64,000 nt of DNA from Terribacillus sp. DMT04 (GTDB lineage Bacteria > Bacillota > Bacilli > Bacillales > Amphibacillaceae). Positions 35,202-43,412 of the stretch are shown here, in pieces (the stretch's first letter is position 1; each line of letters starts with the position of its first letter). The notes beneath the pieces are model-generated. The model saw only the letters and a list, made by a program, of their open reading frames with translations, was not told where the DNA came from and did no database searches. The stretch covers positions 2,110,001 to 2,174,000 of the forward strand of contig NZ_CP077639.1 of NCBI RefSeq assembly GCF_019056395.1, read 5' to 3'. Both the position numbers and the translations under genes were made by a program.

Positions 35202-35232
35202 TTGTATATATTGTACATACAGTGTATATACA
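35202..35232 (+). promoter_or_regulatory. Promoter with palindromic operator for the GntR-ABC operon
   Basis: TTGTAT at 35202-35207, a 17-bp spacer and TATATA at 35225-35230 form a SigA-type promoter. The perfect palindrome TGTATATACA (35223-35232) covers the -10 element, and a related half, TGTATATA, overlaps the -35. Such overlap fits autorepression by the YtrA-type regulator encoded downstream. Confidence 0.6.
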
Positions 35233-35342
35233 TTATAACGAATATCTACTCACACTTGAGTTGGCTTTCTACAACAAAATCAGTGGCTTTGAATACATAC
35301 ACAAAAGAATGCGTTCTACTAAAAAGCAGATGAGGGACCGGC

Positions 35343-35714
35343 ATGCAAATTATAATTTCAAACAGTTCGAAGGAGCCGATTTATGAACAAATTACGAATC
35401 AGATTAAATCGTCTATTTTAACCGGTGAGCTGCAAGAAGGATCTCCTATCCCTTCCATGCGCAAGCTCGCTAAGGATTTACAGATTAGCGTTATCACAAC
35501 AAAACGGGCTTATGAAGAATTAGAAAAAGCAGGATTTATTTATTCCATTATTGGAAAAGGATCTTTTGTTGCGGAGCAAAATCTCGATCTCATAAAAGAG
35601 AAAAAACTGAAGGTCATTGAGGAGCAGCTTAGCGCAGTTATAACAAACAGCAGAGAAATCGGCCTCTCCCTTGATGAGCTGCAGCAGATAATGAAGATTT
35701 TATACGAGGAGTGA
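35343..35714 (+). CDS. GntR-family regulator, YtrA subfamily
   Basis: A 123-residue regulator with an N-terminal GntR winged helix (EPIYEQITNQIKSSILTGEL, then the recognition helices around SMRKLAKDLQISVITTKRAYEEL) and only a short C-terminal helical tail, which is typical of the YtrA subfamily. It is the first gene of an operon with an ABC ATPase and a membrane subunit, the usual YtrA arrangement, and probably represses that operon through the palindrome over the promoter. Inducers of the subfamily are often cell-wall-active compounds, but that is not shown here. Confidence 0.92.
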   Translation: MQIIISNSSKEPIYEQITNQIKSSILTGELQEGSPIPSMRKLAKDLQISVITTKRAYEELEKAGFIYSIIGKGSFVAEQNLDLIKEKKLKVIEEQLSAVITNSREIGLSLDELQQIMKILYEE

Positions 35715-35719
35715 CGTGC

Positions 35720-36586
35720 ATGGATAATGTAGTGGAATTAAACAATGTGACAAAGCAATTCAAGGATTTCTCTGTTAAGGACCTGAACCTGCAAGTGAAG
35801 CGCGGGTTTGTGCATGGTTTTATCGGCGCTAATGGTGCTGGTAAGTCTACGACAATTAAAATGATGATGAATTTATTAAGGCCTGATTCTGGTGAAGTGA
35901 GAGTTTTTGGACTGGATTACAAAAAGCATGAAAAAGAAATCAAGGAACGCATAGGTTTTGTGTATGATAGTAACGTTTTTTATGAAGGTCTTAATCTAAA
36001 AGATATTAAACGCATTGTTGCACCAGCATATAAACATTGGGATAATGCTCTATTCTCTCACTATACGGATCAATTCGAATTACCGCTGAACAAATCAATA
36101 AAGAAATTCTCAAAGGGCATGCAAATGAAAGCTTCCTTGGCTATCGCGCTTTCCCACAATGCCGAGCTAATCATTATGGATGAACCTACTGCTGGGCTGG
36201 ACCCTATTTTCAGACGAGAATTGCTTGGGTTATTACAAGAAGTAATGTTAGATGGCAACCGCACCATCTTTTTCTCCACTCATATCACCACAGATTTAGA
36301 CCGCATCGCAGATTATATAGCTTTCCTACACAAAGGACAACTGATATTTAATAAGACGATTCACGAGGTAAGTGAAAATTATGCAATTGTGAAAGGAAAA
36401 ACAGAGTTGCTGGATCGAGACACGAAAGAAGCTTTTGTTCATATTCATCAATCCTCCGCTGGATTCGAAGCATTAACAGATGATCCTGCCGGAGCGGAAA
36501 ATACATTTGGAGATAACGCGGTTATTGAACGCGCTACGTTGGAAGACATTATGTACTATGTGAAAGGCGGTATACAGCATGTTTAA
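35720..36586 (+). CDS. ABC transporter ATP-binding protein
   Basis: A 288-residue ATPase. Walker A is GANGAGKST (about residues 36-44), the signature is the variant FSKGMQMK, Walker B is LIIMDEPTAGLDP and the switch His is in STHITTDLD. The ATPase part ends near residue 225 and a ~60-residue C-terminal extension follows. GAGGAG eight bases before ATG at 35720 sets the start; a GTG at 35711 overlapping the regulator stop is an alternative. It acts with the next gene as an ABC-2-type exporter. Confidence 0.92.
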   Translation: MDNVVELNNVTKQFKDFSVKDLNLQVKRGFVHGFIGANGAGKSTTIKMMMNLLRPDSGEVRVFGLDYKKHEKEIKERIGFVYDSNVFYEGLNLKDIKRIVAPAYKHWDNALFSHYTDQFELPLNKSIKKFSKGMQMKASLAIALSHNAELIIMDEPTAGLDPIFRRELLGLLQEVMLDGNRTIFFSTHITTDLDRIADYIAFLHKGQLIFNKTIHEVSENYAIVKGKTELLDRDTKEAFVHIHQSSAGFEALTDDPAGAENTFGDNAVIERATLEDIMYYVKGGIQHV

Positions 36587-37184
36587 TTTAATTAGACGAG
36601 ATGTTATACTTCAAAAATGGGGCTTATTTGTCCTTATACCCTTTATATTATTCTTTATCATTATGAAGGCACATCCAATTATAATCTTTCTGATTGCCAG
36701 TATATATATTCCATTTAACACGTATGCTTATGATGAAAAAACGGAGACAAATATTTTATTAAATTCTTTACCGTACACACGGAATGAAATTATTGCATCG
36801 CGCTATCTAGGAGCAGTCATCTATATGGTTATTGCAACGGGAATAACCAGCGCTGCATTATATGTTTTCCACAAGCCTTTTACAATGACACATATTGTGA
36901 TTAGTACAAGTTTATTCTTATTATTTGTCGCCATCAGCTTTCCTCTATTCTATATATTTAAACAGGGACATATTAGTAGTGTTTTAATGTTTAGTTTTAT
37001 CCTTACAACAATTTTAATCTCTAGGATTGCTTCTAACTATCATCAATACCTGACAACTGTAATTGACTTTCTTGCCAATATATCTGTACCTATATTGTAT
37101 ACAGGGACTGCACTAGCAATCTTGGTAGTCTATGGTACTTCATGGGGGATAACCACTTTTATTTATCAGCGCAAAGCTTTATAG
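36579..37184 (+). CDS. ABC-2 type membrane subunit
   Basis: A 201-residue membrane protein with six hydrophobic segments. It has the early motif TYAYDEKTETNILLNSLPYT, which is typical of the small ABC-2 permeases paired with YtrA-type regulators. The start overlaps the ATPase gene by 8 bp, implying coupled translation. The substrate is unknown. AT-rich. Confidence 0.87.
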   Translation: MFNLIRRDVILQKWGLFVLIPFILFFIIMKAHPIIIFLIASIYIPFNTYAYDEKTETNILLNSLPYTRNEIIASRYLGAVIYMVIATGITSAALYVFHKPFTMTHIVISTSLFLLFVAISFPLFYIFKQGHISSVLMFSFILTTILISRIASNYHQYLTTVIDFLANISVPILYTGTALAILVVYGTSWGITTFIYQRKAL

Positions 37185-37258
37185 ATGTATAGGATACTTT
37201 AATCATCTCTGCTACAATAATGGCATCCAATTTCCAGCATGTTCTAGGGGTGGTTATA

Positions 37259-37489
37259 ATGAAACCTAAGAAACTGATTTATCTAACTCTACATGTTTTT
37301 GCACCCTGTATTTACTTTTTTGGACATCTCGCCATACAGTATGTCAGAGGGAACAATTTAATGGAAGCTGCTGTAGATATCTTATGTATCATCGCCATTT
37401 ACTCAATTTTATTGGGAATCATCTGGTCATTATTAATCGATAAACTTGACCAGGCTATCAAAGCAGATGAAGAGAATAACGGTGTGTAG
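37259..37489 (+). CDS. Small membrane protein at the end of the GntR-ABC operon
   Basis: A 76-residue protein with two hydrophobic segments (about residues 5-25 and 38-58) and an acidic C-terminus (KADEENNGV). AGGGGTGG five bases before ATG at 37259 sets the start. It lies 74 bp after the permease gene with a terminator downstream, so it is probably the last gene of the operon. No family is recognised. Confidence 0.6.
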   Translation: MKPKKLIYLTLHVFAPCIYFFGHLAIQYVRGNNLMEAAVDILCIIAIYSILLGIIWSLLIDKLDQAIKADEENNGV

Positions 37490-37500
37490 TGGTTATAAGA

Positions 37501-37528
37501 AACCAGGTCTGTGCCAGCAAACCTGGTT
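37501..37528 (+). terminator. Terminator of the GntR-ABC operon
   Basis: AACCAGGT pairs with ACCTGGTT around a 12-nt loop, followed by TTTTTAC; it lies just past the 76-residue gene. Confidence 0.8.
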
Positions 37529-37620
37529 TTTACAATTTTCGCAGATCACAAAACAAAGAAGTTCTGTTGCGCGCTATCCTTTGATGTGTTCACAGTACAA
37601 ACGGTGTATGCTAATCAATT

Positions 37621-37900
37621 CTAATACTTAACCACACACATCTCTTTTCCAAATCTATCTCCTTCATCAACAAATCCTAATCCTGCATACACGTTATGCG
37701 CACCATGATTCTCTGGATGATAGCCCACAAAGACCTTATCTGTTTGAAGAATGTCTTTCTTCTTATAAGCAGGAGTTTCCTTGCTAATCTGCCATACCCT
37801 TTTCTTTGAAAAAAGATTAAATCATATCGTATCCATTACTTCTTCTTTACGTGTATGATACATACAGAACCGCACATATTTTCCCATCCACTAATTCCTC
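37621..37900 (-). pseudogene. Remnant of a GNAT-family acetyltransferase gene
   Basis: On the minus strand the last ~60 codons before TAG (37621-37623) read as the end of a GNAT acetyltransferase: ILQTDKVFVGYHPENHGAHN, then VYAGLGFVDEGDRFGKEMCV. Upstream of this the frame is broken by a TGA near 37830, and a piece of similar character (ELVDGKICAVLYVSY) follows in another frame. Most of the N-terminal part is missing. The gene is dead by deletion and frameshift. Confidence 0.7.
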
Positions 37901-38083
37901 ACTCTTTTTTCTCTTTTGGGTATTTATAAAGTCATTATTGTACATTATGACGAATATAGCCATGTTGTTGGCTTGAATTTTTATGATAGGAATTGAAGTA
38001 TATTAAATACCACTTTTCACTTCCCTTCGGTTGTCACTTGGCTTATCCTTAAGGAAGTACGACAATAAAAGGGGACGTTAGTT

Positions 38084-38935
38084 ATGAAGGATGAATTGAG
38101 ATACATAGGAGAGAAGATACAGGAGAATAAAGATATAATAGCTAAGTCTGTGCTTCAACGCCTTGATTCGAATTTAGGTCATGATCTTCGTCTTTTATCT
38201 CTTCCTAACGAGGAGCTTTATGATTTTAACGCTGAACTCGTGTATATAATTGGTTCAGTTCTTCTGCCGGAGGAAAATAAAGAAGAAGTAAAACAGCACT
38301 TCCTTAGCTGGGGATCGAGAGCAGGCCAAGCAGCAACTGATATGAACATTTCTTTAACGGCTACCTTGCAGTATGTTTCCAATTTCCGCAGTGTCATTTG
38401 GGATATTTTCACTGAGGAGCTGGAGGAGCGGCATTTTGCGGCGATTACGATGCTCGATGTATCGAAGATTATTGATCCGATGCTGGAAACTGTCAGCTTT
38501 GAAATCGGCCGACAATTCGAGAGCCATAACAAAAAGATGGTAAGCATCGCGTATAGTGCGCTGGAAGAACTGTCGGTTCCAGTCGTTCCTATTTATGAAG
38601 GATTGGCTGTTATACCGATTGTTGGGGAAATTGATACACATCGCGCCAAATTGATTATGGAAACAGCGTTAACCCAAGGGAGCGCATTGGATTTGGATAA
38701 TATTATCTTAGATGTTTCCGGTGTTCTGATGATTGATACGATGGTTGCCGATCAAATTTTTCATATCGTACAGTCACTTCGATTAAGTGGTATTAAAACG
38801 ATTATTACTGGTATTCGACCGGAGATTGCACAAACTATGGTATCACTCGGATTGGAATTCCGTTCGATTACAACACAGTCCACGCTAAAAAATGCACTGC
38901 ATCTTCTCGGCTACGGGAAGCTGGACGAGCAATAA
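38084..38935 (+). CDS. RsbR-type stressosome protein with STAS domain
   Basis: A 283-residue protein. The N-terminal half is helical, like the non-heme globin domain of RsbR proteins, and the C-terminal half (about residues 160-275) is a STAS domain, beginning SVPVVPIYEGLAVIPIVGEI and with a Thr/Asp core in DVSGVLMIDTMVADQIF where RsbT phosphorylates RsbR. RsbR paralogues with RsbS and RsbT form the stressosome that activates SigB. This copy stands outside any rsb operon, so it matches the orphan RsbRB/RC/RD type. A terminator follows. Confidence 0.88.
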   Translation: MKDELRYIGEKIQENKDIIAKSVLQRLDSNLGHDLRLLSLPNEELYDFNAELVYIIGSVLLPEENKEEVKQHFLSWGSRAGQAATDMNISLTATLQYVSNFRSVIWDIFTEELEERHFAAITMLDVSKIIDPMLETVSFEIGRQFESHNKKMVSIAYSALEELSVPVVPIYEGLAVIPIVGEIDTHRAKLIMETALTQGSALDLDNIILDVSGVLMIDTMVADQIFHIVQSLRLSGIKTIITGIRPEIAQTMVSLGLEFRSITTQSTLKNALHLLGYGKLDEQ

Positions 38936-38940
38936 GATTA

Positions 38941-38971
38941 AAAGGAGCTGATCACAATAATCAGCTCCTTT
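38941..38971 (+). terminator. Terminator after the RsbR-type gene
   Basis: AAAGGAGCTGAT pairs perfectly with ATCAGCTCCTTT; the downstream T-run is short. Confidence 0.75.
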
Positions 38972-39015
38972 ATTCTCACTTCACGATTCTGTATATTTTT
39001 TCCACCAACCTCATC

Positions 39016-39168
39016 TCACACCATTCGCACTGCCTTGGAAAACGTTCCGCAGTCTATTTCTTTGTTCCCCCCTTTCAGACCCTCAAATATAGCGTCCACA
39101 GATTGAAACACAAATCCGATTCCAGATGCACCGCCTGTTATTACAATGTTATTTCCAGTAAGATTCAT
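39016..39168 (-). pseudogene. SDR gene with in-frame internal deletion
   Basis: A 50-codon frame begins with a good ribosome site (GCAGGAGGTAGACAA) and ATG at 39168. The product starts NLTGNNIVITGGASGIGF, the N-terminal cofactor motif of a DltE-like short-chain dehydrogenase, then jumps at about residue 20 into what reads as the C-terminal end of the same family (SVDAIFEGLKGGNKEID). About 200 codons are missing. Both catalytic and most cofactor residues are lost, so any product is not an enzyme. Confidence 0.75.
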
Positions 39169-39284
39169 TTGTCTACCTCCTGCTATGTTCTGGTGTTATC
39201 ATACCCACTAACTACTTGAGACGATTATCGTATCTGTTTTGGGGTAAGTTATGACTGACCCTATTAGAAACGGAGTGATAATCT

Positions 39285-40763
39285 GTGGCAATCGAGCCAA
39301 TCATAATTGAAGCGATTATCAACGGAGAAAAACATAAAGCAGAAAACCAGGCCCCTCGTGAAAATCCGGCTCATCCTGATGAAATTGTTGGCTACGCTCC
39401 TCTCAACACAAAAGAGGAAACCGTTCAAGCAATTGATGCAGCAGATCAAGCCTTTACCGAATGGCGAGACACATCATTTGATGAGCGAATTAATCGGATG
39501 CGCCGTGCCATTCAGAAAATCAAAGACAAAACACCAGAAATTGCAGAGCTGCTTGCTCGTGAGCATGGGAAAGCATTATATGATGCCAAAGGCGAAATCG
39601 CCGTTTCGCTTATGTGGATGGAGTTCGCTTGTGATAATGTGGCTGAAGTTCTCAAAGACGAAGAACACGAGCATGATGGTGGTAAGACGATTATTGCTCG
39701 AGATGCGATTGGTGTTATTAGCGCCATTTCGCCTTGGAACTATCCTATTTCCCTTTCCACCATTAAGATTGCTCCTGCTCTGCTCGCCGGAAACACGATG
39801 GTGCTGAAGCCTAGTCCGCTGGCACCGCTTGCTGTCAGCAAAGTAACCGAACTAATCGCGGAAGAGTTTCCTCCTGGCGTACTGAATTTGGTACATGGTG
39901 AAGCAGAAGTTGGTGTCGAACTTACTTCCAACCCGAAAGTAGCAAAAATCGCCTTCACCGGCGGCACAGAAACTGCTAAGCATATTATGAAAGCAGCAGC
40001 TGATACTATTAAGCATATGACACTAGAGCTTGGCGGAAACGACGCAGCTATTGTACTGGACGATTTTGATGTAAACGATGAAAAAGCCATGCGCCGACTC
40101 GTTGTTTCCAATTTCTTAACAGCAGGTCAAATCTGTATGATTGCGAAACGTGTTTATGTTCACGAATCTATTTATGATACCTTTATAAAAAAATACCGCG
40201 AAGCTGCCGACAAATGGATTCGAGTTGGTGATCCATTTGACGAGAACGTCACAGTTGGTGCGGTCAATAATAAGAAACAAATTGAATTTGTACAAAGTCT
40301 CATCGATGATAGTAAACAAAAAGGCGCAGAAGTGATTAAACTCGGTAAAATATTGGATGAAGATCTCTTCGAGCAGGGTTATTTCATGCAGCCGACACTC
40401 GTTTTAGGCGCAGACTATGACGATCCAATTGTGGAACAAGAGCAGTTCGGTCCTACTGTACCAATTTTACCGTTTAAAGACGACGAGCATGCCATTCACC
40501 TTGCCAATAAGAGCATCTTTGGATTGACGAGTTCTGTCTGGGGAAATCAGGAGCACGCTGTAAAGGTTGCTAAACGCATCCAAGCAGGTACAACGATGAT
40601 TAATACGGCCGCTGTCCAAGGCTTAGATGTTCGCTTCCCATTCGGCGGCGTCAAACAGTCTGGAATCGGGCGCGAGTACGGCAAAGAAGGCCTCCTCGCA
40701 TATGCGGAAACACATGTTATCAATATGCCGAAGTCTTTAGATTTACCTTATATACCGGAATGA
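39285..40763 (+). CDS. Aldehyde dehydrogenase family protein (possible succinate-semialdehyde dehydrogenase)
   Basis: A 492-residue NAD(P)-dependent aldehyde dehydrogenase. The cofactor region has SPWNYP and FTGGTETAKHIM, the general base Glu lies in LELGGNDAAIV, and the nucleophile Cys is in TAGQICMIAKR (about residue 285). The start is GTG after CGGAGTGATAATCT. Which aldehyde it uses cannot be told; the family includes succinate-semialdehyde dehydrogenases. It is a single-gene unit with a strong terminator; next to it lies the SDR remnant on the other strand. Confidence 0.85.
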   Translation: MAIEPIIIEAIINGEKHKAENQAPRENPAHPDEIVGYAPLNTKEETVQAIDAADQAFTEWRDTSFDERINRMRRAIQKIKDKTPEIAELLAREHGKALYDAKGEIAVSLMWMEFACDNVAEVLKDEEHEHDGGKTIIARDAIGVISAISPWNYPISLSTIKIAPALLAGNTMVLKPSPLAPLAVSKVTELIAEEFPPGVLNLVHGEAEVGVELTSNPKVAKIAFTGGTETAKHIMKAAADTIKHMTLELGGNDAAIVLDDFDVNDEKAMRRLVVSNFLTAGQICMIAKRVYVHESIYDTFIKKYREAADKWIRVGDPFDENVTVGAVNNKKQIEFVQSLIDDSKQKGAEVIKLGKILDEDLFEQGYFMQPTLVLGADYDDPIVEQEQFGPTVPILPFKDDEHAIHLANKSIFGLTSSVWGNQEHAVKVAKRIQAGTTMINTAAVQGLDVRFPFGGVKQSGIGREYGKEGLLAYAETHVINMPKSLDLPYIPE

Positions 40764-40764
40764 C

Positions 40765-40800
40765 AAAAAGCAGTGCATCTACCCTGATGCACTGCTTTTT
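40765..40800 (+). terminator. Terminator of the aldehyde dehydrogenase gene
   Basis: A 15-bp perfect stem (AAAAAGCAGTGCATC with GATGCACTGCTTTTT) around a 6-nt loop; it could act both ways. Confidence 0.93.
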
Positions 40801-40866
40801 GCTCTTGTAAGCTGTCGCTCTCGTCCGTATGATGGATGTAGAAACAGCGAAGGAGTCTTTAACAGC

Positions 40867-41610
40867 ATGAAACAACCATTACAACTAACAGTTTGGCTGA
40901 TCGTTACGCTATTCTTACTAAGTGCTTGTGGAACAGTCAGCTCTAATCAGTCAACAGAAACAAACAGCCATGCAACAACAACTTCCGGCACAACCGATAA
41001 AGTGGAAGTATCGCTGATCCGTATTGTTGATGGTGATACGATTAAAGTAAATTATAACGGCCAGGAAGAAACAGTTCGCTATTTGCTTATTGATACTCCG
41101 GAAACGAAAGCTCCAAATAAATGCGTACAGCCATACGGAAAGAAAGCCTCCAAGCGCAATGAGGAGCTCGTTGAGAACGGGAAGCTGGAACTGGAATTCG
41201 ATGTCGGACAACGAAAAGATAAATACGGACGGCTGCTTGCCTACGTGTATGCAGACGGACAAAGCGTTCAAGAAACACTGCTAAAAGAAGGATTGGCGCG
41301 GTTAGCATATGTGTATCCGCCCAATACCAGATATCTTGATTTATTTGAAGACGCAGAAGCATATGCAATAAATGCTCACAAAGCAGTATGGCAGCAAGAT
41401 GGTTACGCAACGGACGAAGGATTCAATGGCTGCTCTTTCGAAAAGAAAGATAATGCATCAAGTCATGTTGACCAAGGCCAATCCGATAAGGCGACAAGTT
41501 TTGCTAACTGTACAGCCCTGCGAGAAACATATCCAGAAGGTGTACCTAGCACACATCCTGCTTATCAGCGCAAATTTGACCGAGACAAAGATAATTATGC
41601 TTGTGAATGA
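40867..41610 (+). CDS. Thermonuclease-family lipoprotein with Excalibur domain
   Basis: A 247-residue secreted lipoprotein. The signal peptide ends in lipobox LLSAC (Cys about 20). The staphylococcal-nuclease domain follows (about residues 45-175), with the calcium and catalytic motifs VDGDTIKV, LLIDTPETK and the Arg of KDKYGRLLAYVY. At the C-terminus is an Excalibur calcium-binding motif (FDRDKDNYACE). It should degrade nucleic acid at the cell surface, like YokF/YncB-type enzymes in B. subtilis. The gene is alone. Confidence 0.9.
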   Translation: MKQPLQLTVWLIVTLFLLSACGTVSSNQSTETNSHATTTSGTTDKVEVSLIRIVDGDTIKVNYNGQEETVRYLLIDTPETKAPNKCVQPYGKKASKRNEELVENGKLELEFDVGQRKDKYGRLLAYVYADGQSVQETLLKEGLARLAYVYPPNTRYLDLFEDAEAYAINAHKAVWQQDGYATDEGFNGCSFEKKDNASSHVDQGQSDKATSFANCTALRETYPEGVPSTHPAYQRKFDRDKDNYACE

Positions 41611-41717
41611 TCGGAGAATATAATGTTCCCATTCCATTCGTACAATTCCTCTTACATGACAACAGCTGTACTTTTTGTATATAGTGAGGTTATCTACATA
41701 ACAAAGGAGAATGACTA

Positions 41718-42170
41718 ATGACAAAAGCAGCTCACTGGAAAGAAAGCTGGCTTCAGCATCGCAACGTATTAAATAACCTGCTTGACCAAATCGAGGATGG
41801 GCATTTAGATTATCAGCCTTGGGAAGATGCAATGACACTGAAAGACTTAGTGCTTCATGTAGCATCATCTAATGTTATGATCCTTGAGATGGTAAAAACA
41901 GACGAGATGTACAATCCAGAAATTCCAGAAGTACAATCAATGGACGAATTGCGTCAAGCAGTTCGCCAATTCACTGATAAAACAGCAGCTATATTCGACA
42001 GTATTACGGATGAGGAATTGGCACAAGATAACCAAGCAAAAATACCAACCATGCAAGGAAAAAGAGAAGTCTACGTGCAAGCGATGTATGACCATGAACT
42101 GCATCACAAAGGACAATTGTTCGTCTATGCACGGCTCGTTGGAGCAACAGATCTTCCTTTCTTCCGTTAA
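41718..42170 (+). CDS. DinB-family protein
   Basis: A 150-residue four-helix-bundle protein of the DinB/YfiT-like superfamily. Putative metal ligands are the His in LKDLVLHVASS and those in MYDHELHHKGQLF, in the usual order for the family. DinB-family proteins include thiol-S-transferases that use bacillithiol, but the activity of this one is unknown. AAAGGAGAATGACTA precedes the ATG. It is a single gene followed by a strong terminator. Confidence 0.87.
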   Translation: MTKAAHWKESWLQHRNVLNNLLDQIEDGHLDYQPWEDAMTLKDLVLHVASSNVMILEMVKTDEMYNPEIPEVQSMDELRQAVRQFTDKTAAIFDSITDEELAQDNQAKIPTMQGKREVYVQAMYDHELHHKGQLFVYARLVGATDLPFFR

Positions 42171-42176
42171 CCTTAT

Positions 42177-42210
42177 AAAGATCCTGCGGTTTGCCTGCCG
42201 CAGGATCTTT
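42177..42210 (+). terminator. dinB-family gene terminator
   Basis: A 13-bp perfect stem (AAAGATCCTGCGG with CCGCAGGATCTTT) is followed by TTCTC; it starts 6 bp past the stop. Confidence 0.92.
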
Positions 42211-42327
42211 TTCTCTAGTATGCTACGCTGTATATTTTCAAATATTTTCAAAAACTGCTATACAACAATTCCCTCTCGATATATAATCTTCTAAACACCT
42301 TAGAAAACATGGAAAGAGGGATGAAAC

Positions 42328-42495
42328 ATAGCATTCGTAATCATGCGTGAAGAAAAAGAGGACGTACGCTGCCTGACTGAGGCCGGAACCGCCATGTGTA
42401 AGTTGTTTGCTACATTCGAAGAAGCCAAATTGATGAAAAAGCAACTCGCTGTTGAGACTGCATCGCATATCCGCTGGTTTATTGTGGAAATGTAA
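42328..42495 (+). CDS. Small protein with a possible ATA start
   Basis: A 55-codon frame reads AFVIMREEKEDVRCLTEAGT and ends in HIRWFIVEM; it has cysteines at about 15 and 25 and is followed by a terminator. The ribosome site GAGGG lies seven bases before ATA at 42328, where an ATG would be expected. The only in-frame ATG (42343) has no ribosome site and would cut the first strand. ATA is a rare but known start codon (as in infC-type genes), or the gene has lost its start by one base change. Function unknown. Confidence 0.5.
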   Translation: MAFVIMREEKEDVRCLTEAGTAMCKLFATFEEAKLMKKQLAVETASHIRWFIVEM

Positions 42496-42512
42496 TTCCT
42501 GTATTAGAACAG

Positions 42513-42555
42513 ACAAGTAGTCGGAATCGCTTTCGAGGAAGCCCCGGCTGCTTGT
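42513..42555 (+). terminator. Terminator of the small gene
   Basis: ACAAGTAGTCGG pairs with CCGGCTGCTTGT (two wobble pairs), followed by TTTTTAT. Its presence supports the 55-codon frame being a transcribed gene. Confidence 0.8.
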
Positions 42556-42681
42556 TTTTTATTTGATAAGCAGACTTCCGTTTCTTAATATGCATTATAA
42601 GTAGGTACTTGATTATTATCAACGAAAGATCACATTCTGATATAATGACTTTTAGCATCCATAATATAGGAGGGATATAGA

Positions 42682-42867
42682 GTGAGGAAACTATTTAAAT
42701 CAACAACTGACAAAACTTTGTATGGGGTATGCGGCGGTATTGCTGAATTCTTTGGGATACCTTCTTTAATTGTAAGGCTATTATTTATTTTTACATCTTC
42801 TGTTTCTATTTGGGTTTATCTCTTCCTCGTTTGGTCTTTAGATGAAAAACCAACATTATTAAGATAG
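42682..42867 (+). CDS. PspC domain protein
   Basis: A 61-residue protein made up of one PspC domain: LYGVCGGIAEFFGIPSLIVR followed by a hydrophobic segment with VYLFLVWSL. The start is GTG after AGGAGGGATATAGA. PspC proteins sit in the membrane and often accompany envelope-stress systems. It has no psp partner here. Single gene. Confidence 0.9.
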   Translation: MRKLFKSTTDKTLYGVCGGIAEFFGIPSLIVRLLFIFTSSVSIWVYLFLVWSLDEKPTLLR

Positions 42868-42923
42868 CTTTATCTACTTGTTAAGCTGAGACACCTTCTT
42901 AAACTTCCTCCTAAAAAAACAAA

Positions 42924-42952
42924 GCGGGAAGAACATTCACTAATCCTCCCGC
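42924..42952 (-). terminator. Terminator overlapping the end of the 61-residue gene
   Basis: GCGGGA pairs with TCCCGC around a 17-nt loop, T-rich on the minus strand. The 3' end of the gene lies in the stem. Confidence 0.7.
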
Positions 42953-43125
42953 CTTGCAAGCTCCTTATCATTCATATTTTTCACTATAAATACTAGTGCG
43001 ATTACTTGAAGTACCGCTCCAACAAAAAATAGAATTGGCTGCTTTATCCATGCGAAAAATCCAAAAAAACCAGAAGCGAAAAGCAGTGATACAACTCCCC
43101 ACAAATGCCACTTAGATTGAAACAT
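42940..43125 (-). CDS. Small membrane protein, tandem paralogue A
   Basis: A 61-residue protein with two hydrophobic segments and a charged C-terminus (NDKELARRED). It begins FQSKWHLWGVVSLLFASG and has AVLQVIALVFIVKNM, closely matched by the next upstream gene (FQIWGVGLLLLASS and LILQVIAMILLIKHL). The two clearly come from a duplication. No function known. Confidence 0.65.
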   Translation of the reverse strand: MFQSKWHLWGVVSLLFASGFFGFFAWIKQPILFFVGAVLQVIALVFIVKNMNDKELARRED

Positions 43126-43154
43126 CGCGCTTCCCCCCTTATGTTTACGGAAAA

Positions 43155-43343
43155 TTAGTAAAGGTCATCTTTATTTATACTTCTCTTACCCAAATGCTTT
43201 ATTAAAAGTATCATCGCAATCACTTGCAAAATAAGTCCTGTTATAAGAAACGCTGCACCCTCTGTTGCTGCTCCTATTAGCATCAATGAGGAGGCTAATA
43301 AAAGTAAACCAACTCCCCAAATCTGAAACTTGGATCTATTCAT
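43155..43343 (-). CDS. Small membrane protein, tandem paralogue B
   Basis: A 62-residue protein with two hydrophobic segments (about residues 8-25 and 30-48), upstream of its paralogue by 29 bp and probably cotranscribed with it. AAGGAGGGGAG precedes the ATG. The two keep the same spacing of Trp-Gly-Val and of Leu-Gln-Val-Ile-Ala but differ elsewhere. No known family recognised. Confidence 0.65.
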   Translation of the reverse strand: MNRSKFQIWGVGLLLLASSLMLIGAATEGAAFLITGLILQVIAMILLIKHLGKRSINKDDLY

Positions 43344-43412
43344 TCTCTCCCCTCCTTTTATTCAGCCTATACTCACCGTATCATAAATTACTTGAATTTG
43401 GAAAATAAATCC

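Noticed and set aside
37940-38083. SigB promoter before the RsbR-type gene
   Set aside because: No GTTTAA-type -35 with a GGGTAT-type -10 at the right spacing.
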